Source: Allomuricauda sp. M10
GTDB taxonomy: Bacteria; Bacteroidota; Bacteroidia; Flavobacteriales; Flavobacteriaceae
Direction: 5' to 3'
Assembly: GCF_020782875.1 (NCBI RefSeq)
Contig: NZ_JAJGBN010000004.1
Coordinates: 1-64,000, forward strand
DNA length: 64,000 bases
Under the pieces are notes generated by a model that made no database searches, was not told the origin of the DNA, and was given only the letters and a program-made list of their open reading frames with translations. Shown one piece after another: positions 8,005 to 16,075 of this stretch (position 1 is the first letter of the stretch; the number at the start of each line of letters is the position of its first letter). Both the position numbers and the translations under genes were made by a program.

Positions 8005-10098
8005 ATGGGCTTACCCAAGTTCTCCCTTCGTGCGTGGTGTATTTTTGTGTTGTTGATTGCCTTGGGTTGTTCCAAGGATGACGACCCCGCCGATCCAGAC
8101 AACTTTTATAAGGGTGCCGTTGCCAATGCCAGTAGTGCCGATCTACTGGGCTACTGGGCCATTTTTGAGGCCGAGTACGAGGGTGCCCGGGTGCCGATAC
8201 CCATTAATTATACGGACTGCGGCCGCGATTTTTTTGTATACCGGGACAATGGGGCCTATCAGGAATACCTATACACCAATTCAGGTTGTGAAACCGTCAG
8301 CAACCAATTCCAATGGGAGCTGAGCAAAGGGGTGGTTACCCTGCGCACGCTTTCGGGCAGTACGGATGATTTGGTGATCATCAAACTTTCGGCCAACGAA
8401 CTGCAGTTCAAGGCCCGTGTGGACATTGACGAGGACGGAGCCCTCGATGTAGTGGTGCTCATTGCCAAACGCTATACACCCAACGAAAACGACTTTTATA
8501 CCCAATCCTTTAGGTACTATGATACCGATTACAATTACAAATTGATCGGCTATACGTGGCAGCCCTATGATGGGTTCCACACGTTTGAAAAATATGAGAT
8601 CTACCGCAGCCAAGGCGACAACTGTTCCAAGGCCAATGCGGAACTGGTGGCCACCATTACCGATGTGGACAAAACAGAGTATTTTGATCTGACCCCGCCC
8701 ATAAGCAACAATCTGTGCTATTTCTTAAGGATATATACAGACCAAGGGTTACTGGGAGAAAGTTATTTAGAAACCTTTGATCCTTTTTACCTACGCATAG
8801 ACCCCATGAACTTAAATGAGCCCACGGTAGCGGGCAACACCATTTCGTTGAGTTGGGCCGCTTCGGAATCCCCTTATTTTTCGCACTATGAGATTATTGT
8901 CCGCAATCATGAAGGAGGTAGTGGTTATGGGTATCAGGACATCCCGGTGGCCACCATCACGGACAGGGAGACCACTGAATGGGTGGACGAGAATCCGCCT
9001 TACTTTGAAAATCCGTTTTACCATATTAGGGTACACACCCTGTTCGGCAACTACTCTGAATATAGCACTGATGTGACCACTTTTTGGCAAGTCCCCTTTA
9101 AACGACCGGAAATTCTATCCTTAAAGCTGATAAAATTTTATGCCATTGATCCCTCGGAACCCGTGGTCTATTTCTGGGGGCAGGAGAGTGGGGAAGGGTT
9201 GCAACCCTATACGATGCTCCGTGTTAATTACGACACTCAGCAAACGGAAGCCGTAGCCGATATTAGTCCCCCATCGGACACGAATGTTCCCATTAAATTG
9301 ATTGTTTCTCCCAATGGAAAAGAATTGGTGGTTCATCAAGGGGTGGAGCTCCATTTTTACGATGCCACCACCATGCAGTTTAAATATGCGGTGGACCCCG
9401 AAGGTGTTTTCAGTATACAAGATTTCAATTATGATTCCCTTCGGGATATCTGGGTGATTTCGGATGGAGACGACATTTTCACCTTGCAGCGGGACAATGC
9501 CAATATGGCCTTGATCGACACCACTCCGCATTTTGTGGAGCATCAAGGGGGTGGAAGATACGAGTTCATCATTCTAAAGAATGGACAGATTATTTTGGGG
9601 CACTACAACGAAGCTACCAGTTTTGTATTCGATCTGGATGCCAATGGAAACTTTATCGGAAGCCAGTCGGTCAATATCCAATTCAGGAACAACAACCAAT
9701 ATAAAACGGAGCAATTGTTGTACAATGCATCTATGGATTTATTGGTGGATACCGAACAGAACAGATTGTATTCCAGCACTACTTTCCAGAATCTCAGCTC
9801 TTTTGAAAAACCGAATTTTCCAACCGGTATAAGTGTTGATGGCACCAAAATTTTCGGAACGGACAACGATTACAATTGGAACATTGATGATGACAGCCCA
9901 CATAAAAAAGAGGCCATTATTTTTAATCGTAATACATTGGGCATTACCAAAGCGGAAACCCTTGGTTATCCACAGATCCTGTTTGAAAATTTTAGGGGAG
10001 AGGTAATAAGCATTTCCAGTGGATTGAAAAAAGAGACGTTATACCGCAATGTAAATGATACTGCGGATATTTTTATAGAGAAGGTGCAGATGCCCTAA
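8005..10098 (+). CDS. multidomain surface lipoprotein (lipocalin-like, FN3-like, propeller-like)
   Basis: This 697-residue protein begins with a lipoprotein signal ending in LIALGCS, followed by an acidic tail (KDDDPADPDN), which in Bacteroidota often marks export to the cell surface. Residues about 45-155 look lipocalin-like (LLGYWAIFEAEYEG...). Two fibronectin-III-like segments follow (about 170-255 and 270-355), each ending in an aromatic YSE/YLE-type strand. The last 330 residues are beta-rich with repeated blade-like strands. No catalytic motif is seen, so it is probably a binding or structural surface protein. It is divergent from the RadC gene; start ATG 8005. Confidence 0.7.
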   Translation: MGLPKFSLRAWCIFVLLIALGCSKDDDPADPDNFYKGAVANASSADLLGYWAIFEAEYEGARVPIPINYTDCGRDFFVYRDNGAYQEYLYTNSGCETVSNQFQWELSKGVVTLRTLSGSTDDLVIIKLSANELQFKARVDIDEDGALDVVVLIAKRYTPNENDFYTQSFRYYDTDYNYKLIGYTWQPYDGFHTFEKYEIYRSQGDNCSKANAELVATITDVDKTEYFDLTPPISNNLCYFLRIYTDQGLLGESYLETFDPFYLRIDPMNLNEPTVAGNTISLSWAASESPYFSHYEIIVRNHEGGSGYGYQDIPVATITDRETTEWVDENPPYFENPFYHIRVHTLFGNYSEYSTDVTTFWQVPFKRPEILSLKLIKFYAIDPSEPVVYFWGQESGEGLQPYTMLRVNYDTQQTEAVADISPPSDTNVPIKLIVSPNGKELVVHQGVELHFYDATTMQFKYAVDPEGVFSIQDFNYDSLRDIWVISDGDDIFTLQRDNANMALIDTTPHFVEHQGGGRYEFIILKNGQIILGHYNEATSFVFDLDANGNFIGSQSVNIQFRNNNQYKTEQLLYNASMDLLVDTEQNRLYSSTTFQNLSSFEKPNFPTGISVDGTKIFGTDNDYNWNIDDDSPHKKEAIIFNRNTLGITKAETLGYPQILFENFRGEVISISSGLKKETLYRNVNDTADIFIEKVQMP

Positions 10099-10102
10099 AC
10101 AA

Positions 10103-11425
10103 TCACCGCTTTGTAAAATGGATGTTTTGAGTGCCCTGCTTCATGGTCATACTGCCCTGGCTGGGGTCAAACTCTAAGGTTACCCCGGATTTATAATGTT
10201 TAAACCGATCTTTGGCCACGGCATCCATGGGGTAGATCTGTTGCCCTTCGGGTTGGGCCAAGAGGTGGTTGTCCTCACTTGTCACCGTAATCACCAAACT
10301 GCTTTCCGTACTGCCGTACACTCCAAGATAGGGGGCAAGGTCTTCCTTGGTTACGGGATAGGTAGGTAAGGCGGGCAGATCAAAAGGCTCGCCAAAAGTA
10401 TAGGCCAATACGGCTTGGTTCACTTGGCCCAAATCGTAGTTTTCGGCATTGGAGAGTAGGACATAGGCCGTCTTTTCCTCAGGAAAATAATAATACACCG
10501 AATTATAACCATCGATCTTGCCATCATGGGTATAGGCCTTTTTATGAAAAAGTTCCGCTTCAAAAATACCCATACCGTAGCCATCCGTTTGCGTCAACAT
10601 GGTTTCCAAAGAAGTTTGTGATAGTAATTTCCCTTCAAAAAGGGCTTCTACAAACTGGACCAAATCCGGGGCGGACATCAAAATACCCCCGGCCCCCATG
10701 GGAATGGAGTAGTGGGTGTCCGCCACGGGCTGCCAACCTATTTGGAAGGTGTAAGAGCGGGTCTTTTTGGTCTCGGTAAGGGTTGCGTCCCCAAATTGGG
10801 TGTGTTGTAGATGCAAAGGGTTCAATATTTTTTCCTGTAAAATAACGGAGTAAGGCTGTTGGTACACCTGTTGCAAAAGGTACGAAAGCAACACATAATT
10901 GGAATTGCTATAAGCTGCCTGGGTACCAGGTGCAAAATCGCTTCCTCCCGCCGCTATGATCTGTACCATTTCCTGTTCGGTCATGGGTCGGGTATGCCAT
11001 TCCATAAAACCAGGGTCATTGGTAAAATTGTGGATACCGCTGTGGTGGTTGAGCATTTGGGTCACGGAAATCTTATCCGCGTTCGGGATAGATGGGAAAA
11101 ATGTATCCAAGGTTTGGGACAGTGAGAGTTTGCCTTCTTCCACAGCTTTCAGTACAAGGACGGCGGTAAAGGTCTTGGTTATGGAACCCACTCGGTACAA
11201 GGTATTTTCGGTAGCAGGATTGTTGGTTTCCAAGTTGGCAAAACCTTGATGGGCATTGTATTCCATTTGTCCGTTACGTGATACATGTATGGCGCCCATA
11301 AATTTGTCTTGTTGGGTCAAGGTATTCAAAAAAGTGTCCAATTCTTCTTTGGATACTTGCTGTGCTTGAGATAAGCAGGAGCATACTATAAAAGCAAATG
11401 CAATCAAAATTTTGGGATGTGACAT
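10103..11425 (-). CDS. secreted serine hydrolase, class C beta-lactamase fold
   Basis: A 440-residue exported protein (signal peptide up to about residue 22, SQAQ). It has the serine hydrolase motifs of the penicillin-binding/class C family: SITK (S81-K84) as SxxK, YSN (174-176) as YxN, and HDG near KAYTHDGKIDG in place of KTG. About 100 residues of beta structure follow the catalytic domain. Such proteins are usually peptidases or esterases; true beta-lactamase activity cannot be read from sequence. It converges on the 8005-10098 lipoprotein gene with a 4-bp gap. Start ATG 11425. Confidence 0.85.
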   Translation of the reverse strand: MSHPKILIAFAFIVCSCLSQAQQVSKEELDTFLNTLTQQDKFMGAIHVSRNGQMEYNAHQGFANLETNNPATENTLYRVGSITKTFTAVLVLKAVEEGKLSLSQTLDTFFPSIPNADKISVTQMLNHHSGIHNFTNDPGFMEWHTRPMTEQEMVQIIAAGGSDFAPGTQAAYSNSNYVLLSYLLQQVYQQPYSVILQEKILNPLHLQHTQFGDATLTETKKTRSYTFQIGWQPVADTHYSIPMGAGGILMSAPDLVQFVEALFEGKLLSQTSLETMLTQTDGYGMGIFEAELFHKKAYTHDGKIDGYNSVYYYFPEEKTAYVLLSNAENYDLGQVNQAVLAYTFGEPFDLPALPTYPVTKEDLAPYLGVYGSTESSLVITVTSEDNHLLAQPEGQQIYPMDAVAKDRFKHYKSGVTLEFDPSQGSMTMKQGTQNIHFTKR

Positions 11426-11481
11426 GGAGCGTGATTTTACTGAAAGAGTAAATTAGCCAAGGATTGTTACAGTGAAAAAAA

Positions 11482-11503
11482 AAGGAGGCACAATGGCCTC
11501 CTT
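11482..11503 (-). terminator. terminator downstream of the M28 peptidase
   Basis: The perfect 8-bp stem AAGGAGGC/GCCTCCTT with a 6-nt loop is followed on the minus strand by a run of T. It lies just 3' of the M28 gene and 5' of the serine hydrolase gene, separating the two transcripts. Confidence 0.75.
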
Positions 11504-11529
11504 CTACATTTGCATTTTCAGAGAAATTC

Positions 11530-13725
11530 TTACTCTGCGATCCCGATCAATTTTTGTACTTCGGCATCAAAATTCTTCAGGGTGGTGGCCAAAACCCCAA
11601 TCTGTTCCTGTGCTTCTTTCCACTCTTTCTGCTCAATGGCCTCGCGCACGCCTGGAAGTGTTTTTACCCCATAGCCCGTGTAAAATCCTGGGGCATAGAT
11701 CTGGTGCTTGAACCAGTCCCTTCGGGGCAGACCCTTATCCTGTAGCAACACCTGCTCCATACCCATCATCGCCTTGTTGAGCTGTGCCTTTTTGGCGACG
11801 GGCAATTGGGTCAGGTCTACCTTGGAAAAGGTATCGATACTCGTTTTTAAATCTGCCATCACATTTTGCAGGGGCGAAAAGTCCAAATACGGGATTTCGG
11901 CCTCCATTTTGGCAGGGGCAACCGGTTTTTTGGGATCCATCACCAATTGATAGGCATCCTTTTTTACCAGTTTGTTGTGTTTTTCCACCTCGGAACGCAT
12001 GTCTTCCAACGTCTTCATCACTTCGCCCAAATAACCGCTCACGGTGCTGTGCCATTGGGTCAGCTCAAACGGCAAGACCTCGGCGTTTGCCATACGGAGC
12101 ACAATGCGACCCGCGGTATTGGCCAAGGCAACCCCATATTGGAAACCGGGGTCCTTAAAACGGGTATAGTGGGTATAAGTGTCGTAAATGGTATGGTACT
12201 CCCCACCGGAGCCTTCGCCACCAAAGCCAAGGTTCAACGAGGCAATACCCGTATGTTGTATAAAGGGGGTGTAATCAGAACCCGAACCTAATGCAGATAG
12301 TTTAAACGAGCTGTCGCCACCTCGCATGGAGTTGGCGGCCATTCTACGTTCTGCCACCGAAACGCCTTTCTGGGGGTCGGTCACTACATTGGCCACCTGG
12401 GTCACCATAGCCTGTAGGGAGTGGGAACCTCCGGCACCCAAATACCCACGGCTGTTGCCATCAGTGTTGATGTAGGCCACGGCCTTTTGTTTTAACTCGC
12501 CAATATGGTCCTCCACCCATTCCGTGGAACCGATCAATCCGGGTTCCTCGGCATCCCAAGCACAGTACACCAAGGTACGTTTGGGCTTGCTGCCCTGCTT
12601 GGCCAATTTGGCCACTACGCGGGCTTCTTCCATTAAGGCCACCATACCGCTCAACGGATCGCTGGCACCGTGTACCCAAGCATCATGGTGGTTACCACGA
12701 ACCACCCATTGATCAGGGAATTCGGAACCTTTCATGGTAGCGATGAGGTTATGGGCAGGTTTCAACTGCCAGTCAAACTCCAGTTTCAAATGTACCTTGG
12801 CGGGACCAGGACCAATATGATAGGTAATGGGGAGTCCACCTCTCCATTTTTCGGGAGCCACGGGACCTTCCAACGCTTCCAACAACGGTTGCGCATCTTC
12901 ATACGAAATAGGCAACACCGGAATCTTGGTGATGGTAGGGGCCTCTTCACGCTTCAATCGCTTGGCATCCTTGGTGGCGGCATAACCCGGGGTCAACACG
13001 TCGCCGGGATAAAGAGGCATGTCCATCACGGAACCGCGCTGTACACCCGTTTTGTTCTTGAACGGACCTTTGGGGTACACATCGCCTTGGAAATAGCCAT
13101 CATCCATAGGGTCGGAGTAGATGATACAACCAATGGCGCCTTTTTCCGCGGCCAGTTTTGGTTTAATACCTCTCCAAGAACCTTGGTATTTTGCGATGAC
13201 GATCTTTCCTTTTACATCGATGCCCAATTTTTCCAGTTCTTCATAATCACTGGGAATCCCATAGTTCACGAAAACCAGGTCGGCCTCCACATCGCCATCG
13301 GTGGAGAAGGCGTTGTAGCTGGGCAACAATTTATCACCTTGCTCTGTATACGGGTCGCCCTCCACGGGAATCGCCTTTAAGGAAGCGGAATACTTTGTTG
13401 GGGCAGTAAGCTCCAATACACGGATTTTAGGGTAGGGGAAAAGCACTTGGTAGGTATCGATACGAGTATCGTAACCCCAGGATTTGAACTGTTTTTCCAT
13501 CCATTTCACGTTCTGTTCGCCATAGGCGGTACCGACCCAGTGCGGCTCGGCGGCCATGAGCTTCATCCAGTCGTCCAGATTGGAGGCAGTAAGTTCTTTT
13601 TCGAATGCGGCCTCTAGTTTGAGTTCTTCGTCGGAGGCCTTTTTGCTGAACCCAAGGACGGTTTCCTGGGCAGATACGGTAAGGGTACCCGCTAACAGCA
13701 ATAGGGAGAGTAATTTATTTTTCAT
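11530..13725 (-). CDS. M28-family zinc peptidase (glutamate carboxypeptidase II-like)
   Basis: A 731-residue secreted peptidase (signal peptide to about residue 19). A PA domain is inserted at about 115-270. The M28 catalytic core has the two-zinc ligand set: H347 in GNHHDAW, D356 in GASDPLSG, the E393-E394 pair in WDAEEPGL, D422 in YINTDG, and a later His in YHTIYDTYTHY. The C-terminal 170 residues are the helical TFR-like dimerisation domain. This order (protease-PA-TFR dimer) is that of glutamate carboxypeptidase II and prostate-specific membrane antigen homologues, which release C-terminal residues from peptides. Role: periplasmic peptide breakdown. Confidence 0.92.
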   Translation of the reverse strand: MKNKLLSLLLLAGTLTVSAQETVLGFSKKASDEELKLEAAFEKELTASNLDDWMKLMAAEPHWVGTAYGEQNVKWMEKQFKSWGYDTRIDTYQVLFPYPKIRVLELTAPTKYSASLKAIPVEGDPYTEQGDKLLPSYNAFSTDGDVEADLVFVNYGIPSDYEELEKLGIDVKGKIVIAKYQGSWRGIKPKLAAEKGAIGCIIYSDPMDDGYFQGDVYPKGPFKNKTGVQRGSVMDMPLYPGDVLTPGYAATKDAKRLKREEAPTITKIPVLPISYEDAQPLLEALEGPVAPEKWRGGLPITYHIGPGPAKVHLKLEFDWQLKPAHNLIATMKGSEFPDQWVVRGNHHDAWVHGASDPLSGMVALMEEARVVAKLAKQGSKPKRTLVYCAWDAEEPGLIGSTEWVEDHIGELKQKAVAYINTDGNSRGYLGAGGSHSLQAMVTQVANVVTDPQKGVSVAERRMAANSMRGGDSSFKLSALGSGSDYTPFIQHTGIASLNLGFGGEGSGGEYHTIYDTYTHYTRFKDPGFQYGVALANTAGRIVLRMANAEVLPFELTQWHSTVSGYLGEVMKTLEDMRSEVEKHNKLVKKDAYQLVMDPKKPVAPAKMEAEIPYLDFSPLQNVMADLKTSIDTFSKVDLTQLPVAKKAQLNKAMMGMEQVLLQDKGLPRRDWFKHQIYAPGFYTGYGVKTLPGVREAIEQKEWKEAQEQIGVLATTLKNFDAEVQKLIGIAE

Positions 13726-13858
13726 TGTTTTGAATTAGCTCTTTAAATTTAAGGGATCATTTCAGGTTATTAAAGTAAAAGCTAGAGAAGTAATGATGAA
13801 TCTTCAAAGAATTTACATTTTCTTTGAAAAGACGAGTTAAAATCGAACAATCAAAAAT

Positions 13859-14482
13859 ATGAACCCAGCAGTAGACGAATATTTTGAAATCGGTTGCGGT
13901 CGATGCCCCTTGGTAGGGACACCGGATTGCAAGGTGCATAACTGGCAGGGCGAAATGAAATTGCTCCGAACCCTTTTATTGGAATGCGGGGTTACCGAAG
14001 AACGGAAATGGGGCGTGCCCTGTTATACCTACAACGGACGCAATTTTATGATGCTGGCCGCTTTTAAAGAATATTGCTGGGTCAGTTTTTTTAAGGGCGC
14101 CTTGTTGCAGGATCCCTATGGAATTTTGGAAAAGCCCGGGGAGAATACCCAAGCAGGTAGGGTGGTAAAGTTCACCCAAGTGGAACAGGTGAAGGAGAAA
14201 TTGGAAATTTTGCGCCAATACATCTTTGAGGCCATGGAAGTGGAAAAAGCAGGGCTGAAGGTGAAGCGCAAGGATATTTCGGAATACGAAGTGCCCGAAG
14301 AGTTCCAAGACCGATTGGATGCAGACCCTGAACTGAGGGAAGCCTTTGAAAACCTGACCCCAGGTAGACAAAAAGGATACTTGCTCCATTTTTCCGGTGC
14401 GAAGCAATCCAAGACCCGTGAAGACCGTATCGAGAAATGCGTCCCCAAGATTTTGATGGGACTTGGGTTCCACGATAGATAG
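13859..14482 (+). CDS. DUF1801 / YdeI-family protein
   Basis: The 207-residue protein matches YdeI/OmpD-associated proteins with a DUF1801 (iron chaperone-like) domain at about residues 25-125: ERKWGVPCYTYNGRNFMMLAAFKEYCWVSFFKGALL. The C-terminal YdeI section has the typical PGRQKGYLLHFSGAKQSKTREDRIEKCVPKI. A Cys pair near the start (IGCGRCPL) is unusual and may bind metal. Cytoplasmic; function in Bacteroidota is not settled. Start ATG 13859. It is followed by short AT-rich repeats and the telomere-like array. Confidence 0.8.
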   Translation: MNPAVDEYFEIGCGRCPLVGTPDCKVHNWQGEMKLLRTLLLECGVTEERKWGVPCYTYNGRNFMMLAAFKEYCWVSFFKGALLQDPYGILEKPGENTQAGRVVKFTQVEQVKEKLEILRQYIFEAMEVEKAGLKVKRKDISEYEVPEEFQDRLDADPELREAFENLTPGRQKGYLLHFSGAKQSKTREDRIEKCVPKILMGLGFHDR

Positions 14483-14484
14483 AC

Positions 14485-14560
14485 AATTTACAATGAACAA
14501 ATTACAATGAACAATTTGCAATAAACAATGGGCAATGATCAATAAACAATAATCAATGTA
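14485..14560. repeat. degenerate short repeats (ACAATGAACAAT type)
   Basis: About 75 bp of tandem variants such as ACAATTTACAATGAAC and GCAATAAACAATGGGC, each 8-12 bp long. The same word family occurs near 1876-1904, 39158-39185, 56343-56372 and 59372-59408, always between genes. It looks like a dispersed simple repeat with no coding potential. Confidence 0.7.
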
Positions 14561-14586
14561 CAGTTTTCAATAATTCAGTACTTTCA

Positions 14587-14635
14587 CCCTAAACCCTAAA
14601 CCCTAAACCCTAAACCCTAAACCCTAAACCCTAAA
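14587..14635 (+). repeat. seven perfect CCCTAAA heptamers (telomere-like)
   Basis: Seven exact, uninterrupted units of CCCTAAA, then a broken copy. The opposite strand is (TTTAGGG)7, able to form a G-quadruplex. The array ends 18 bp before the ATG of the aminotransferase gene, so changes in copy number would shift promoter or leader spacing in 7-bp steps. Confidence 0.95.
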
Positions 14636-14653
14636 CCACTAAACCCAACCAAC

Positions 14654-15931
14654 ATGTCTCAACGTAGAAAATTCTTGAAACAGGGGGCCGCAGCAATGAT
14701 GTCCCTTCCCTTGTTATCCTTCGACCCTAAAAAAGATTGGTCCATTGATTCCTTAAAAAACGTTGCTAACAAGGATGACGAATACTGGAAAATGGTCCGT
14801 AAACAATTTCCCTTGAAAGAAGGACAGACCTATTTCAACAATGGTACCATGGGCCCTACATCGGGATATGTGCTGGACAAAATGTTCGACCACATGATGC
14901 ACTGGAACGTGGAGGCCGCTACGGTGGATTACAAGGATGGTTCAGGACCGGAACTGTTGACAGGTTACTTTCCGTACGAAGAACTACGAACCAAATTGGC
15001 GAAAATTGTCAACTGTGATTTTACGGAAATCTCCCTGACCCAAAATGCCACTTTTGGCATGAACTACGTGGGTATGGGCCTGGATTTGAAAAAAGGGGAT
15101 GAGCTCCTCAATACCAATCAGGAACACGGAGGAGGTTTCGGGGCTTGGCAATTGCTGGCCAAGCGGAAAGGCTGTGTGTACAAACAGGCCACCATGCCCG
15201 AACCGGCCAATGATCCACAGGCCATTGTGGATGCCATTTTTAAGGAAGTAACCCCAAAAACCAAAGTCATTGCCGTACCGCATATCATTTCAGGCTTTGG
15301 AACGGTGATGCCCGTAAAACAAATCTGTGCCGAAGCCAAAAAACGTGGCATTTTCACCATTTTGGACGGTGCCCAGTGTGTGGGACACGTGAAAGTGGAT
15401 GTGAAAGATATCGGTTGCGATGCCTATTATTCCAGTTTGCACAAATGGATGTTGGCCCCGGCCGGTAGCGGACTTTTGTACATCAATAAAGATGTGGTGG
15501 GCGGCATTTGGTCTACCATTGCCAGCTACAACTGGGACAATCAGGACGATCACGGTTTCCGTTTGATGCAGAACGGAACGGGCAATGCCGGGCTTATGGC
15601 GGGCTATGATGCCGCTGTGGATTTCTTCAACACCATTGGCCCTGATGTGTGGATCGGGAGGATCAAGGAATTGGGCATACACCTTCGGGATGGCCTGAAA
15701 CAAATGAAACACGTGACCATCTATTCGTCTACCAACGAGGAACTGGCAGCCGGGATCACCACATACGGGGTAGAAGGCATGTCAGGTCCCGACCTTCAAA
15801 AGTATCTATGGGAGAAGGAACGATTGCAACCCCGATCCGTAGGAGAGAAAATGATTCGCCATTCCGTACATATTTACAATTCCAAGGAAGAAATAGACCG
15901 TGCGTTGAACCTGATTTCAGGCTTGGCCTAG
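14654..15931 (+). CDS. class V aminotransferase-fold PLP enzyme with Tat signal
   Basis: The 425-residue protein starts with a twin-arginine export motif (SQRRKFLK, followed by a hydrophobic AAAMMSLPLL). The body is a class V aminotransferase/cysteine-desulfurase fold. FNNGTMGPTSGYV is at the start of the core, FTILDGAQCVGHVKVD carries the PLP-contacting Asp, and SSLHKWMLAP carries the Schiff-base Lys in the usual S-x-HKW setting. Export with bound cofactor through Tat is plausible. Substrate unknown; isopenicillin-N-epimerase-like family members share this layout. The CCCTAAA array lies directly upstream. Confidence 0.88.
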   Translation: MSQRRKFLKQGAAAMMSLPLLSFDPKKDWSIDSLKNVANKDDEYWKMVRKQFPLKEGQTYFNNGTMGPTSGYVLDKMFDHMMHWNVEAATVDYKDGSGPELLTGYFPYEELRTKLAKIVNCDFTEISLTQNATFGMNYVGMGLDLKKGDELLNTNQEHGGGFGAWQLLAKRKGCVYKQATMPEPANDPQAIVDAIFKEVTPKTKVIAVPHIISGFGTVMPVKQICAEAKKRGIFTILDGAQCVGHVKVDVKDIGCDAYYSSLHKWMLAPAGSGLLYINKDVVGGIWSTIASYNWDNQDDHGFRLMQNGTGNAGLMAGYDAAVDFFNTIGPDVWIGRIKELGIHLRDGLKQMKHVTIYSSTNEELAAGITTYGVEGMSGPDLQKYLWEKERLQPRSVGEKMIRHSVHIYNSKEEIDRALNLISGLA

Positions 15932-15963
15932 GTAAATTGTATACAGCGACGGGGGAATGATCC

Positions 15964-16000
15964 AAAAACCGGGGGGGTCATCGCGGGTCTTCCGGTTTTT
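15964..16000 (+). terminator. terminator after the aminotransferase gene
   Basis: Arms AAAAACCGG (15964-15972) and CCGGTTTTT (15992-16000) pair perfectly around a G-rich 19-nt loop, followed by more T. It separates the aminotransferase from the M13 gene. Confidence 0.7.
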
Positions 16001-16075
16001 TTAATTCTTTTTTAAGATTTTGGTGTGAAAGGTGGGTTTCATTAATCGGTATATTCGTAGAAATAACCCAACCAA

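Noticed and set aside
10103..11425. Acquired antibiotic-resistance beta-lactamase
   Set aside because: The SxxK and YxN motifs fit the broad serine hydrolase family, but KTG is replaced by HDG and the size with the extra C-terminal domain points to a peptidase or esterase.
12670..13380. 236-residue plus-strand open frame inside the M28 gene
   Set aside because: It is antisense to a protein with a complete set of M28 motifs; composition is typical of a shadow frame.
14587..14635. Eukaryotic telomere contamination
   Set aside because: Seven CCCTAAA units lie between two ordinary bacterial genes with continuous sequence on both sides.
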